In this document: positions 24,162-39,100 of the stretch, piece after piece
Layout: each line of letters begins with the position of its first letter
Position numbering within the stretch: position 1 is the stretch's first letter
Source of the DNA: Rhopalosiphum padi
Lineage: Eukaryota > Arthropoda > Insecta > Hemiptera > Aphididae
Reading direction: 5' to 3'
Assembly (NCBI RefSeq): GCF_020882245.1
Contig: NC_083599.1
Location: 24,872,865 to 24,936,864 of the forward strand
Length of the DNA: 64,000 bases
Notes under the pieces: generated by a model
What the model was told of the DNA's origin: nothing
Seen by the model: the letters and a program-made list of their open reading frames with translations, nothing else
Databases searched by the model: none
Made by a program: the position numbers and the translations under genes

Positions 24162-27158
24162 GGACAAAGAATGTTTGAGTACCTAAACTTTAAATTTAAT
24201 TTTGACACTAGGAAAACTTGACAGATTAGAAAAAAATCTATAGTTAATACTATAATGAAAAAAACCAAAAAATAAATTTCAAATATCTATAAATACCTAA
24301 AAACCAATCAAAATATTTAGAAAATTATACTAAATAATAAATATTAAAATAGGTAAACATTTTGTGAAAATTTAAAGAATTTCTTGTTTATCGATTACAA
24401 CAAAAAAAAACAAAATCACTTTTGTTGAAAACTGATTTTGCGTAAAAATATTTATTTGAATGAACATTTTTTTTATCAACAATAATTGTAAAAAAGTAGG
24501 CAAGTGGATACCACATGAGATGTCCAGTGGCTCGCTGTTATGGATATTTAAATTGGAATTCAATGATATACTATTGTATACAAAAAAGCGGAGACGGTCA
24601 ATCAGCCTGTAAAGTATACACCTATTTAGTTAAATATATTTCATGAAATGTTTTTTTGATATAGCTATTTAAGACATTTATTTTACTTTAAGTATTACGA
24701 TAGGTTGATATAGTTTTTTTCGAAAATATTTCATTTATTATATTGTTAGTATTTGCTGTAAAACAGTAAAAATAGATTCATAGCATAAATACATAATAAT
24801 ATCTTAAAATATCATTGCAATAATAAAATTTACATAAAAAATTTAAGTCCCAACGAACAATGTTTTCAATATTACAACGAACGTGCATCTATTATAATCA
24901 TCGGGTAATAATATAAATAATAGTCGACTAATATTAAAGAAAATATATAGCGTTTAATCGAATAACATATAATTGTGTTTTTCGTTGCGATATTGATTCA
25001 GTTTAAAAGTTAAGATGTGACTGTGTATATAATGTTCCTTAATAACGTTTACTAATCGCATTACCTACTCCTATAATGAAGGGTGCTTATAATGTTATAT
25101 ATAAATTAATAAATAAGTAAATCTGATATACAATTATTTACTTATTACTTATTATTCACGAATATTTCAAAACGAATGCAGTGAATGTGAAGCGCAAGAT
25201 TATTAAGTTTAATAATTAATGCTTAGGAGAGAAATTTAAAATAATTGCTGATATAAATATTTAATTTAAGTAACCCATACGTTTTGTGTAATTGATAACG
25301 TGGCGAGTATACTGTAGTTAGCTAATTCACATATTTACACGAACAAAATAAGAGTAGAGGACCCGAATAATTAATTATTTTACATCGGTTGTTAAACATC
25401 TGACATTGTACATAGGTACTTTCGTTACTATTAAAAATGTCACTACTTTATTTAAGAAATATCTAGACTTTAGCCTCTATACATATTACATAAAAACTGA
25501 TCGAAATACTAGCCATAAATCTGTTAGATAAATTGATGATACTATGATAAGTAGTATAGATATTAAGTATTAACTTAAAATCGGGCATTTAATCTACATA
25601 ATTTTCCCCTTTTCGTAATTATTTTATTATTAAAAAGCGTCAGTGCCTTTGCGTTTCTTACCTGAACGAATGTTCTTTTTGTCTATTATTTTGCTACCGT
25701 TGTTTTCTTTAGATTCTGAATAGATCTAAATACTGATATTTAGCTAAATTTATTTTGTTTTTTTGATGTAATTGAAAAACGAATATCTGTGGATAGGTAC
25801 ACTTAACATTTCCATCAAATATTTATGATACACATAGTATAATTTTCTAAATATATTAAATTTTTTTGAGCAATTTATAGAATTTGAAATTGTTTAGATT
25901 TTTTTCTATAAATTGGCATAAAATAATTTTCCCTAGGGCAAAAAGCTTCAAAATTGAATATCAATTTTTTTTTAATAGGTTTTCGTCTATTAATTAAAAA
26001 ATATCAGAAATATTTATTATATTTTATTAGATATACGCGCATAAAGTTAGTAATGTGGTATTGACTTAAAATATAACAAAAATAATACGAGCATAATGTA
26101 CCAACATAGTATAGATATATATTATTATAATAGTTAAATATTAATAAATAAAAATATTAACTTGTAGCAATACTAAAAAAAACATATCATGAAATGTACT
26201 TATTGATAATATAGGCTGACTGGCCGTTTCTGCTCAGTGGTCATTGAATTTAAACACACCCGTAACAGTTTCATTTCTACGTCTACCATACAGCAGAGCG
26301 ATACCCACTTGCCAATCTATTTTTTAAATTTTTTATTTTTATCAATTGGTTTTTTTTTCAATCCGAGATTTTGTATCCATTATTGGATATTTTCACCATT
26401 GATATTTTGACTTGGATATTTCGGTACAGGATATTTTTACCTCGATTAAGTAAGTATATTATACACGAGAAAAATTATTTATTTTTTTAAACTATTTAAA
26501 GCTATTTAAAAAACTTGCAATAGTAAAAACACATACGTCCCTCTTTTTGTTGTACAAATGTTTGACTTTGTTTACCTGTATTTCTGGTGGTGTTAAATGT
26601 GTGTGTACCATATTTCATGTCAATCGGGCCCCTTGTGTGGTTAGGTTTATTTGTCTGCAGTATTTTTTTTATCCGTTTTATGTATAGGTTATGGTTATAA
26701 TATTATATAATTGATATTCCTACAATATTTTGTTGTGTTTGTACTTTGCAGTCATTAATATTACAAACACATATAACTTAAACAAAACATACTTTTAAAT
26801 TATACATCCTTCGTTTTATTTTAAAGCAATTAAATGGATATATTATATTATAGAAATAAATCAACGCATATTAATGTATTTTACATTAATATTTTACCAA
26901 TGAGTTACAATATACAATATTAAATAATACTTTCAAATTGGGTTAAGACTACATCATAGAATTAAAATAAAAAATTCGTAAACTATTATTAAACATAAAA
27001 TTAATGGTATACATTTTTTACTATATTAAAAATCACAAATATAATTAAGTATTTGTCGACTGAATCGCAATTGCTAGCCTTCGACAAGGGCTCGAATAGT
27101 GCTGAAATTATAAAAGCGAACACGGTTATAGTACATTTTTAACAATATGATTTGGTTT
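24162..27158. other. Intergenic AT-rich stretch 3' of ACE
   Basis: No gene found. Contains interspersed repeat copy 2 (26185-26330). The short open frame at 24372-24563 is not gene-like. AATAAA on the minus strand at 26815-26820 is a possible distal polyadenylation signal for the ACE gene, about 340 nt past its stop. Confidence 0.4.
26185..26330 (+). repeat. Interspersed repeat, copy 2
   Basis: Motifs in order: ATATCATGAAATGTACTTA, ATATAGGCTGACTGG, CATTGAATTTAAACACACCC, GTAACAGT, TCTACCATACAGCAGAGCG and ATACCCACTTGCC. They match copy 1 (8517-8690) and copy 3 (55320-55480) in the same order and orientation. Confidence 0.55.
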
Positions 27159-30133
27159 TTAATCATTACCTATGTCTTCATTTAATCTAGACCATCCTAT
27201 TCGTTCCGCTTTATTTTCATTAATTAACCAGTGTGTGAGTGGTTTAAAATATTCAATCAATGGCCGTGCATCAATTTCACTCGTTCTTCCTCCGGTAAGG
27301 ATTTTAATAACTTGTGGCCATGGTTTTGAATAACCCATTGACATTATTTCACTAATAGAAAAAAAACACGATACAAATAATAAAGAAAATATAATATTAT
27401 ATAGTGAAAGGTAACGTTTTATTGACATTTTTTTATTTTAAATCAGTATTCGTATTGTCCGTATTGACATCGTGTATGAGAATGAAAAAAGTTTCATGTG
27501 CGGATTTATCAAAACAACTTTAGTTTTGTCGTATATACATAATGATTTTAACGACTTGTTTCTGAGCTATAACAATTAATATAACGGTCATTTGGACTAA
27601 TTGTATCTCTGTATATATATATATATATATACTGGAGAGTGGAGATCGTTTAACAAGATACCTGTTGTAGTGATAATACAGATGAGTTTAGATTTTTTTT
27701 TTGTATAATATACAATATACATTATACATGTGTATCATAATACTACTATATTAGTAAAAACATATATTTTTCACAATAATATATTCTATATGATTATATA
27801 GATATTTGTTTTCTTATTGTCGATATATGTCATAAACATAAATCCGTTTGGATTTGTTTTTAAATTTAATGCATTTTTTGTAAGTTTTTAAGTCATTTTA
27901 CATTTTTTTTGTGAATCTTTTAATAATCTAAATTGTCAAATTGTAGGTCGTATAGCTGTGATATTTCTTCCCGAAAAATTAATTTCATCTTTTATCATTT
28001 TTAAAATTAATTCCTTAAGACAATTTTCTATTTTCTATTTAACTACATTTAAAAGAATGACGCCTGTTCCCTGTATAGTAATATTTAAAGTTATTTCACG
28101 TATCGTGGTAGCTCACTACTATACCACGCCACTAGTATGAAGCATTTTGGTTCCTACCTTAATATCCGACCAGCTTCTCTTGAGCGGTATATGTCACAAG
28201 TATGTAATGGACCAATATGTCCTGCTGCTGTACACAAGGCTTCGTGTATTTGAAACTGAAGTATTATACTAATGAAAAATCTGAAATATTTGAATATTAA
28301 AATTAAAATATTCAATCTATATTTATTTTATTGCTAGAGATTATAGAAGTATAAATTATATTAAAACTTATGTAATTATATGAACATTTTGCATTGCAAT
28401 AACAGCTATTTTAATAGACTACGCATGGAAATTCTTAATAATATTTTATGGAGAAAGAAATTATACACCTAAATTATTTAGGCTGAATCATAAATGCTTT
28501 ATTAACCATTTCAATAATTATTTTTTATAGTTGATCAACTAATAAATTTTATATTCGCTTACTTATTTTCAATATTTATATTATTGTATATATCTTTAAT
28601 TAGGCATAATATTTTAAAAGAAATAATTTAGGTTCTGGGCGAAGTGATGATGATATATTTAGGTTCATTAATGAATTATGTGGTTTTTCGCATGATTATC
28701 GTCGCATTTTAGAGCTGTAAAAATGCATAATTTTTCAACTTTGTATGTGATTGCTGGTAGAAGATGGAATCTAGTTGATACTTTAAGGTTCAAAAGTAGA
28801 AATCACTTTTTTAAATAATTTGGATAAATAAAAAAAATTAACTGACAAGTAGTTATATTTTGTTTTATTTCAAAATCGGATAAATATAGGATAATATAAT
28901 TTTCAAAATATATATTTTGTTTTTTTTATCTATTTATAGCAACTTGAAACTGTAAATTTTTTTTATATATTATGTTATACTATATATTATTTTTATATTT
29001 CAAAAAATTTGATGAAAATACAAATATAAAGTTTTTCATAGTATTTTATTATAGCGCATAAAAAATATTGAAAATACATAGTTTCATCGTTTTTAATAAG
29101 TTTAGTATTTGAACTTATCTAATATTTAAATTTACGAAATTAGATATATATTAGATATATTAAATAAAAAGTAATTATTTTAGTTATTTTATTGTATTAA
29201 TTAAAAAACACGAAGTGACTTGACACTTACAATTACATATATTTTTCTTTATTTAGACACAAACATATTCACACCACCGTTCATACGGTACATTGGTTGT
29301 TAGTATTGAATTATAACTTATAACTTAATCACAGGAACTAATACAATAATATAATTTTATATTGATTTTTATATTTGTTTTTGGAAAAAAAATACTTCTA
29401 TAAGACGGAATACTTATAGAATAAGAAATTATTAATAGCATTTTATTAATAAACATACGTAAATCAAACACGCAGTTTTCATTTATTTTTTTATTTTTAC
29501 TTTAACGTTCAAACAAGTTGTCAAACAGTCAATCTTAAAAAATCAATTTAAACGAAAAACAATTTAAGTAGTTAATTAAATATTTTTAACGATTTGACAA
29601 CCGTTACAAACTTTATAATAATTCATTATTACTAATAAGTAATAATAAATATATTTATATAAATCAAATAATAACAATATTTTTGTGTCAAGATATAGAA
29701 GTTTTGATTTTGATTTAAATTACAAAATTGCAACGCGCAGTCCAAGAAGTATTATATCTGTGCTTGATAATTGCAAATTGACTTTTGTACCACTCCCTTT
29801 AAATAAAGGTTAAAACTTAGGATACCTACACAATTGTACACAAAATAAATTATGTTAACATAATCTAGAATATTCATAATTAGAGGTAGCCAGAAATTAG
29901 AAAACTACTAGAATTATAATAAAACTATTTTTGAGATTTTTATAGCTTTTTACAGCTGGGTGTTATACTTACTTTATATAAGGAGTATCAGCAATCACAT
30001 GATACTTAGAACTTGGATCAAAATCGTTTTCATCCCTGGCTATCGGTGGAATGATTCCTTGATACAATAATTTTAAATCCCACCAACGAGCATTTAAATT
30101 GTGTATGCCTTTTGAAAAGACACTCCATCGCCA
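27159..30133 (-). CDS. Ance: ACE exons 12-14: C-terminal half
   Basis: Exon 12 (30133-29973) encodes WRWSVFSKGI, YQGIIPPIARDENDFDPSSK and YHVIADTPYIK. Exon 13 (28280-28158) continues FFISIILQFQIHEALCTAAG. The family motif PYIRYFVSF therefore reads PYIKFFISI, replacing the chloride-binding Arg by Lys and the transition-state Tyr by Phe (R522, Y523 in testis ACE numbering). The KxH pair that holds the substrate C-terminus is present as KYH. Exon 14 (27351-27159) encodes GYSKPWPQVIKILTG, IEYFKPLTHWL and IGW, then the TAA stop. Confidence 0.94.
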
Positions 30134-33100
30134 CTATAATTTTACATGTTAAATATAGACAAGACTGAATACTTAAAAATGAGTATCGTGATACCAGGTA
30201 TAGGTTTATACTTTTAGTTTTGTAAGAGTATTCGTATTATTTTTAAATAATTTAATGCAAATGTATTTGATATAATTTTGAAAAAAGTGCTTGTGGACAA
30301 AGTATTTTAAAGAAAAAAGATTTATTTTTTAAATGATCTATAAAATTAATGTAATGGTACGAAAAAATGTTTCCGTGATTTATAACTTTTTAAGATGTGA
30401 AAAATGTCATTGAAAAATTTTGAATGTATCTATAAATACCTTTTTAAAGTATTTATATTTTACCCAAATCATTTTTTTACCGAGTTATTTTTCAAAATAA
30501 GTATCTGTGTTTGAACTTAAAACTTTGAAAAAGTATTTATTACACGACTGATTTCTTGTTTTGGTAGACACTAGATATTCGTTAGTTATATAATAATATT
30601 TCACTAATTCAAATTAATTAAAAAATAAATGAATAATTAAATAATTTAGATAATGATTATTAAATGTATTTTCATTAGTTACAAAGCCATCTCATTTAAC
30701 TATTAAAATAAAAAAAGTTAATCAAAAGGTTACAAATGAGAGTTATGAGTTTAAGTTATAAAACCATAATATGATATGGCTACGTATTATATAATAAAAT
30801 AATCATTTAATAAATATTAATATTATAATATTTATATTTTAAAAGTTGAATAATGCCATATACAATTGAGTTACGGTTGGACAAGAATATTTAAGAAAGC
30901 AACTTAATATATAAAAATAATATACCTAATTATAGTAACCATTTCAAACAGTAAATTTAACCTTTTTTAAGTATCTACAATATAATAAACAAAAATAAAT
31001 ATTTATGGTGGTGTACTGTAAATTACACAGTTTTTTCTTAAGGTGAAGTTTTTAAAAAGTGTATGCTAATAAATCATACTATATTTATGGTAGTGTCGGT
31101 CCTATGTTATTACAAATATAGAAGTTTTCAATAAGACTACTTTAGACAGATATATTATGCCATACGCACATACCTAATATCAAAAACTAGACTACGTGTG
31201 TCTGCGTATGCTTAAGTGTTTTGAATACAAAAATACTATTTTGTGGGTGCATTTATGCACACACCAACGTTCATTTGCTTACCTTATAAACATCTTATGA
31301 TGAAAATGTAATGATTATATAGCTATTATAGAATCATAATGAATTATACCTAGACAACACTCCTTAGAGACAAAACCAACTACAACAGAGTCATTTAGCT
31401 TAAAAACTGTTTTTATTTTGATAAACATTTTTTTTTTATAGTAAGTACCCACAATTTTCTAGTATTATTATGTATTATTATTCGGAGCTACTTACCAAAT
31501 CAACTGAATAGGCAAAAGGTAGATAAGCAATTTTGTCTAAAGCCATTTCCATTAAGAAGTCTATTTGATCTTCTGCAAAAATAATAATAACAATTTAATG
31601 CATACAATATTTTGTTTTAAATTTTAAATCGCTACCGCACCATAATCGTCAGTTATGTTATTTAATAGTCCAATCCTGTGCAAATGCCGTGGTGTGGAGA
31701 CAGAAAGAATAACTGCGTCACTCAAAGCTTCATGGAAACCTAAATGTATTGATTTGTTTGTAATCGATCTAATTTTAAATAAATGAAATAATCATATATT
31801 TGTAGTTGGTATCTACCAGGATTCGCTCCTTCTTTAAACAGCAGTGGCTGATCAGAATAATGGAGATAATATTGAATATGAGCCATTTCATGATGTGTCG
31901 AAAATAGATCATCCATTGAAACTTCAGTGCATTGTTTTATTCTAAAAAAATTTAATTATTATTTAAAATTGTTTTAAATTATTTTCAGATACTTGTTTAT
32001 ATAATTTATATACTTTTATTTAATAACTGTATAATAATTTTAGTAGGTGTCAGGCGGTATAATTTCCATAACCCAATACATATTATATTAATAACTGTAT
32101 AGAAAATAAGATAATAAACTTTTAGTTAAATATTTCAGTAAACATAGTAAAATTTAACTGCACTTTAAAAGTAACAGTTTAATTGTCAATGTTGAGTTAT
32201 TGACTAGTTTTTTTAGGATAATATTTAACTGTAATAACCAATAAGTAATCAAAATCGACTTTTATTCAAGTAAATAACTAATTTTCATTAATTATTCATA
32301 CTTTTCCGATATTGAACTATCAATTGAATATATTTTAAATACCAATAAAAAAATAATAATACTAATTCAAACAGCAAATGTTCACGTATTATTATAAATT
32401 TATAATAGCTTAAGTTTTAGAAAATGATTACTTTTATTACTATAACTTTATGTAACAATTTTAAGATATTTTAATTTAAACACTAAATAAATACAAGTGG
32501 ATTCTTTTCTCTAAATAAAAAATACACAAAATCAACTAGCTGATTACTTGTAATTTTTAATATGTATAATAATATTTACCTGTAATCATATTTATTACAA
32601 AAATCCCAAGCAGATGCTTTGCACGATACTGGCCTATTTGTTGGCTTTTCAAAAATTGAATTATGCCAAAACTCCACTGGCATCGCTTTCAATCCAAGTG
32701 ATGTGAAAAATTCTTCAGAAATTTGAAACATCCTGATATTATGTAGGATATTATTAGTATCTATTATTTTTATATTCTACAGCAGTGGTCGGCAACCTTT
32801 TTGGACTCTCGGCTACATACGTAAATTAAAAAGTTCACGGGCCAGTCAAAAATAAAAAATATATATTTTTTAATTATTTATTATGAAAAAAAAATATTGT
32901 CTAAAACTTAAAATATAATAAAATGTTAAAAAAAAATAGTTATTTTAGAATTCAAAGTGGGCCGTATATAGTCGCGTGGGCTACCGGTTGCCGACCACTG
33001 TTTACAAAGAATAGACCCACCAAGTATAATAGTGCTTTACAAGACTCTTCCATTACTTATACTAAATTACTAACCATATTAATTAATGTATAATAAAAAA

Positions 33101-36100
33101 AATAAATATTTATAGTAACACATTTAACGAATAGAGATAATCGGAATATTATTTCTACAGTGTCTTAAAATTATAAAAAACCACACATAATTATAAAAAC
33201 AATAAATTCATTAGCCGCTTCAGAATCTAAATTTCAGATAGTTTTTTTGGTAACATCTGTGTTGGGTGTTGAATATGATAACTAGGGCACGAGTATTGTT
33301 GCATTTGCAACTTTTTTTCTACTTTTTCAATATATTGCTATAAGTACGTTTTAAATGCATGTCATGTAAGTACGAACTAAAATCTAAAAGTTTTAAGTGC
33401 AATTTTTGGTATTTTTTAGTGTAATATTGAAATCAATTTTACTAGTCTTTTAGTACTACAACATCCATGTTCTAATGATAACCAATAGTCATATAGAATC
33501 ATGGAAGTTGGGATACTTTGAATTTTTGACTGTAATGATCTTATTCCCCTAACAAAAACGTTCTTCGATATTTGCCACGTTTAAATATAGTTAGTAAGCA
33601 CCCATGTAACAAATTCACTATACTTATAACTTTAAACGTGGGTACAGCTAAAATAAAGTGTTCATTTTTTCAAATTAAATAAATCCCTTGATATACTAAT
33701 AAATAATAATGCTGAATTCTGCACGATTCACACTATTACGTATTAACGTATTAGTTTTTAAATTTAAATTTTTAGGGTTGTAAAGTGGTGTTATGGGTTT
33801 AAGTGTATTCGAACCAAAACCATTTCAAATTACTTCATTTAGTTTTAGGTACCGAACAGAACTATAAGGAAAATGCTTACATAATTTATTTTAAATATAC
33901 CTAATGAAAAATAGATTAATTTTATGATTATATAATTTAATCAGGTTTGATGAACGCTCAATTTTATTATTATTAATCATTTAATCATTTGATTATATTA
34001 CAATGCATAATAAGTATTTTTGTCTCTAGTTGGAAGAAATTTGTTATAGTTGAAAGATCATTTTTAGTTAATTAACAATATACAGCTCAATATATGTCTT
34101 ATATCTTGCATTAAACAATATTAAAAATATAGTCGAACCACACATTTTATTTTATTTTTTATCTTTGGATAATTAATGAGTATTTGCGTTTTGCTTAAAT
34201 CGTTATAATCTAATTTTCTTTATCACTTCGATGTATATATCTACATAATTAAATAGCCAAAAGAACAGTAGGTACTATTGATTTACACACGTTAAAACTT
34301 TATGTACATAGGATTTACATTTATCGCGTTTTAGAGGGTTTACTTTGACTTTGATTAGAGCCAAATGTTAAATGGATTTTTCAAATAGGCATCTACTCCG
34401 ATTTTATTGAAAAGGCGAACAAAATAGTAATACCAAAATACGTTAAGTACTAAAAAGTAGAAATGTAACGTAATTATTCAATTATTAATTTATGTTAGAC
34501 TAAGCGATAGCAACAAATAAGTTGCATACTTACGTCAAGTGTCTTAGCTCATAACTCTATAATATAATTAATCAATAATTATTATGTATTTACGATTTCA
34601 CATATTTAGTTACCTATCCTATATCGATAGGCCTCACCTAAATTATACAGAGAACTCCTATAAGACTCACAGATATAAAGTTCAGTGGTTTATTAGGCTT
34701 AAAATCGTCTGGAACAGTCCGGACGTATCCAAATACATTATAAAAATTCGGTTATAAGACTCACACTTCGTTTATAAGACTCAAATTTTGTAAAAAAAAA
34801 AAAAAAAAAAAAATGGTAAGAATAAACATTTTTGATTAAAATTTATAAACTGGTTTTTAAAAATTACATATTTTTTTCTTATTCGTAAGAGTTATGATAT
34901 TTGTTGAATTTATATATTTTGTCACTACCCATCGTCTTCGAAAAATAATTAGATACTAATTTATTAAATTTGTATATTATTATTGTTTTTATGGGAGAGG
35001 CCGGGGTTATGTACATTTAATATCTAAAATACAACAGAAAATGTTTAGTATAATTCCACAGTCAAAAATTAAATTAACCTGTTCATAATTTGATACGTAT
35101 GTTCAAAAAATAAAAAATGTATTTGGGTCATTCCGCTATTGTTATTTGTTTAAATGCATTAATTCTAATGGACATATTACTTTAAAGGCGTGTATCCTTG
35201 ACGTAACATTTCACCGGAAACATCAATACGTCTTTTCTTCGGGAATGGAATCACTAAGTCTATTATATTTTTCCAGTTCTGTGCCCACATGTTACCTTAT
35301 CAAAAACATAGAACTGCATAAGATAAATTGTAAATTATAATATTATAAAAAAAAGGGTTGTAGTAGATAAATTAAAAATATGAAAAACAGATTTTTCAAA
35401 ACTGTTTAACTTAAAATACACCTATTGTGGTACATACTTATTGAATTCAATGTACAGTAAAACCTTTTTATAACGGAATAGCTCGGTACAAACCAATTTT
35501 TCCGTTACAAAGAAGTTTCCGTTATAGGTATACTAAAATACCGATACAGGGGATACAGGGGCTATGCGGAACTGTTGTAGTTTTCCGTTTTGAGGAGATT
35601 TTTACCTTGTAGAGGGTCCGTTATAAGGAGGTTTTACTATATTTACATTTAAATATAATTATACACCTAGTTTATATTTGTAAATAATTTTGCAGAATAA
35701 TTTATTATAATATTTTATATATTATATTATTCACATTGTATTCATGATACCTACCTAGTAAATGTGCTGGAATTGGTCCATCGACTCGAACCCTACGCGT
35801 ACCATAGTGAGAAACTAATTTTCGCCGAACGTAAGAGTGAAGATGTTTATAAATCGGCTCTATGGCTGTCCACAAATTGTCAAGTTTTGCTTTAAAATTT
35901 ACATCTTCATACATTGCAATTTGTTGCTGACCTGCGTCTTCAAACCCTACAGTTACAAATAAAAAAGAGTGATATTTCATCGCACTTGCTGGTAAGTCAA
36001 CGTTTTAGTTGTATATTTGCGTGTAAATATATTATGTTAATACTACTGCAGAATTATAAATAATAAGATTTAACTATTTAAGATTATCCGATTATTTTAT

Positions 36101-39100
36101 TTTCGTTCACTTTTAAACACAATATGTTATTTATTATTTAATATAATATACATTATTAAATATAGCGTAACTAATTATTCTTTATTGTTTTCAATAAATA
36201 AAAATATTACAATACCTATTGATATTGCAGCTTCGTTAACCAATTCCATGTATTTTATGTATTTAGGTCGAATCTCATGTCCAATATTATCTCTCCACGA
36301 ACGCCAGGTATACAATAGTTCTTCAAAATCTCTTGAGTTAGCCATTACTCTTACTAAATCTTTTTGCATTTTTTTTTTCAAAATTATCATATTACTATGC
36401 ACACGACTGTTTATTATAATATATAAATAATGAATTATTGATACCTGGTTCAAGACTTAGTTCACAATACGATGTCAATCTATAATTGAATGGACATATT
36501 TTCGCTTTAGCATAAATATCTTTCATTTCATTTAAAATTGAATGCATCTATACAACGAGAAAAGATTAGTACTTGTTTTATATACTTAAATAATAAAATT
36601 ATAATTAATGATAAAAATGTTCATATCGTGTAATCATATTTTGTATTGGTACTTCAAAAATATATACAAAAAAAACAATATAGCTCACGCCCGTCTACGT
36701 AAAAATATTTTTTTATAAAATGTTATGCAGTTTGGTATTTATTTGTTAAGTGTTTTGATTAGTGGGCGAAACATTAAAACGTCTATATAGGTATATACTA
36801 TTTATCAACAAAATCGCATAATAAAAAAGATTTTTCGAATTCAAAATTTCGACTGTCTATACCTATAAGATACTGTTACTCAAAATTCTTGATTTATATT
36901 AAAAATAAAAAAAAGGGTTAATATAATCTTAATTCAAAATGTGAACACACATATTTTATTGGATAGCTAATAAGAATTTAATAAACGATCTACCTACCCG
37001 ATACGTATATGAGAAAATTTAAATTTGAAAAGCCATCTGTTTTTTAAATGGTTTGATATAAACAATTTTATGACATTTTGTGAAGAATTAAAATTTTAAA
37101 TCCTATAATAATGTGTTGAAATACGTACTAATTCAAAGTATCTTATAATAGTAGTTGTATACACTCCCAAGTCATTAAAATTATTGCTTACAATAACAAG
37201 ATTAAATGAAAAACGATTTTGTTCGAAAATTAATGACTTAAACTATAGCCATAGTTAAGAAACCAAGTGTACCTACTACCTATAGGTACATTTTAATTAA
37301 GAATTTATACTTGTTATACTTTAGCATTTCTATTATTTTGTTTACATCCATTAAAAACTATAGGTATGGCTCATAAAATTTTGTCTTTTATAGGTATCCT
37401 GTGTAAATTTGATTTCTCATTTATAACTGTAGCATGAGTGGTTCTTTTTCACAAAAAATGATTTCACAACCTGTTTGTCTTACTAATAAATGAGAAATGA
37501 CAAATATTTGGTTCCTTTAATTTTACTTGTTAGAACTTATATTGAATTAATCAATGTACAGCTAGTATACAGTATTAGATTTAGATTTCAATTTTTATTT
37601 TTAATGAATATTAATGCAGGTATATATAGTATATATAAATATAGGTACCTACCTGATTTAGTTTTGAATCTGGTATATTTGATTGGCCTTTCAGTGCCAA
37701 AATTTTGAGTTGTCTTTGTATAACAGGATCAGATATACGAGTCCACATGAAATCAGAAGCTTTTCTCCAAGATACTCTATTGAACTTTGAGTTCAATTTT
37801 TGTTCATCTATCTTTATAGTAATAAAGTTCGAAAGCAATAAATATAAAAGTTATTACTTATTATTATTACAATGATAATTATAGTAACAAATACCTAATA
37901 ATAATAACTCATTATTTACTAAAGAAAAAAAACAATTATGGCGTGGTTTTATTAATTAATAATTCAGTAAAAGCCAAACTTATAACTTACGTATATATTA
38001 AGTTTTTACATATTTACATCATACTAAACGCATAGTACCTATACGTAATAACTCGATGTCAATGTATAAATATCTGACACAATACATTTTTCTTACACTA
38101 GGTATGTGTAAAACATAGTTTTACTACACATTGGTAGGGTAAATTCTGATTTTATTAAATATGCCTGATGTGATCTTAATATACAAGTTATTTATAAGTC
38201 AATACTGACGCTTAGTACCTATAATAGTATGATCGTTCATGGTATACCACGTATTTGAATACCAAGTTAAATTTGTTTGAAAATAAATATTATCATTATA
38301 TTATGATACAAACGATTAAAGTGGTCAAATAGTGAATAGTTTCAAGTTCATAGATTAAAATTTTTAATTAAAAAAAAAATAACTAAAATCGTTAAGAACA
38401 AAATCGATATATTTTGTTTAAATATCGTGGTTTTGATGATTTATGTAAAAATTTAAACTTCAAATAATTGAAAAAAAAAACGTATTGACTTATATTTTCT
38501 ATATATTTAAATTACCATAAGATCATCTAATGAGGGGCCTTACATTATATTTTTTAAATTGTTGACCTAGTAAAAATAAATGTTATCGACATTTAAATAA
38601 TTAAGAAATTGTTTAAAGTATTAAATGTTATATTTTTATAAATTGTTAAAGCAGAACCAAACTATTTTGAAAATTATATCATACCTAGTCACATAGATAG
38701 GCAATATATAAATTTGATGACATTCGTAAGATCTATCGTTATATTCAAATATTTCAATTTTTCCGTAAATTTTTTTTATATATTTGTTTATTTTGAAAAA
38801 TATTTTTTTAATTTTGACTTCTAAAAAAATCAACAATATTTAATTTGTTACCTGAAACTACACTCAAAATTGAAGATTGAAGTATTTTCGTTTCTTCAAA
38901 ACGTGATTATAAACAAAAAAAACACATCGTTGTAAAAGTTAAGACTATTTGGCTGGGGGTGAGTTGCGTCCCGAGTTTTTATCATTACCTGTATAAATTA
39001 TATTATATTATAGACCTAATATATCTGACAGAAACGATGATGGTGATAAACGAAATGTTCGTAAGTAGCTATTTATGTTGATATAATATGATTAATGTTA

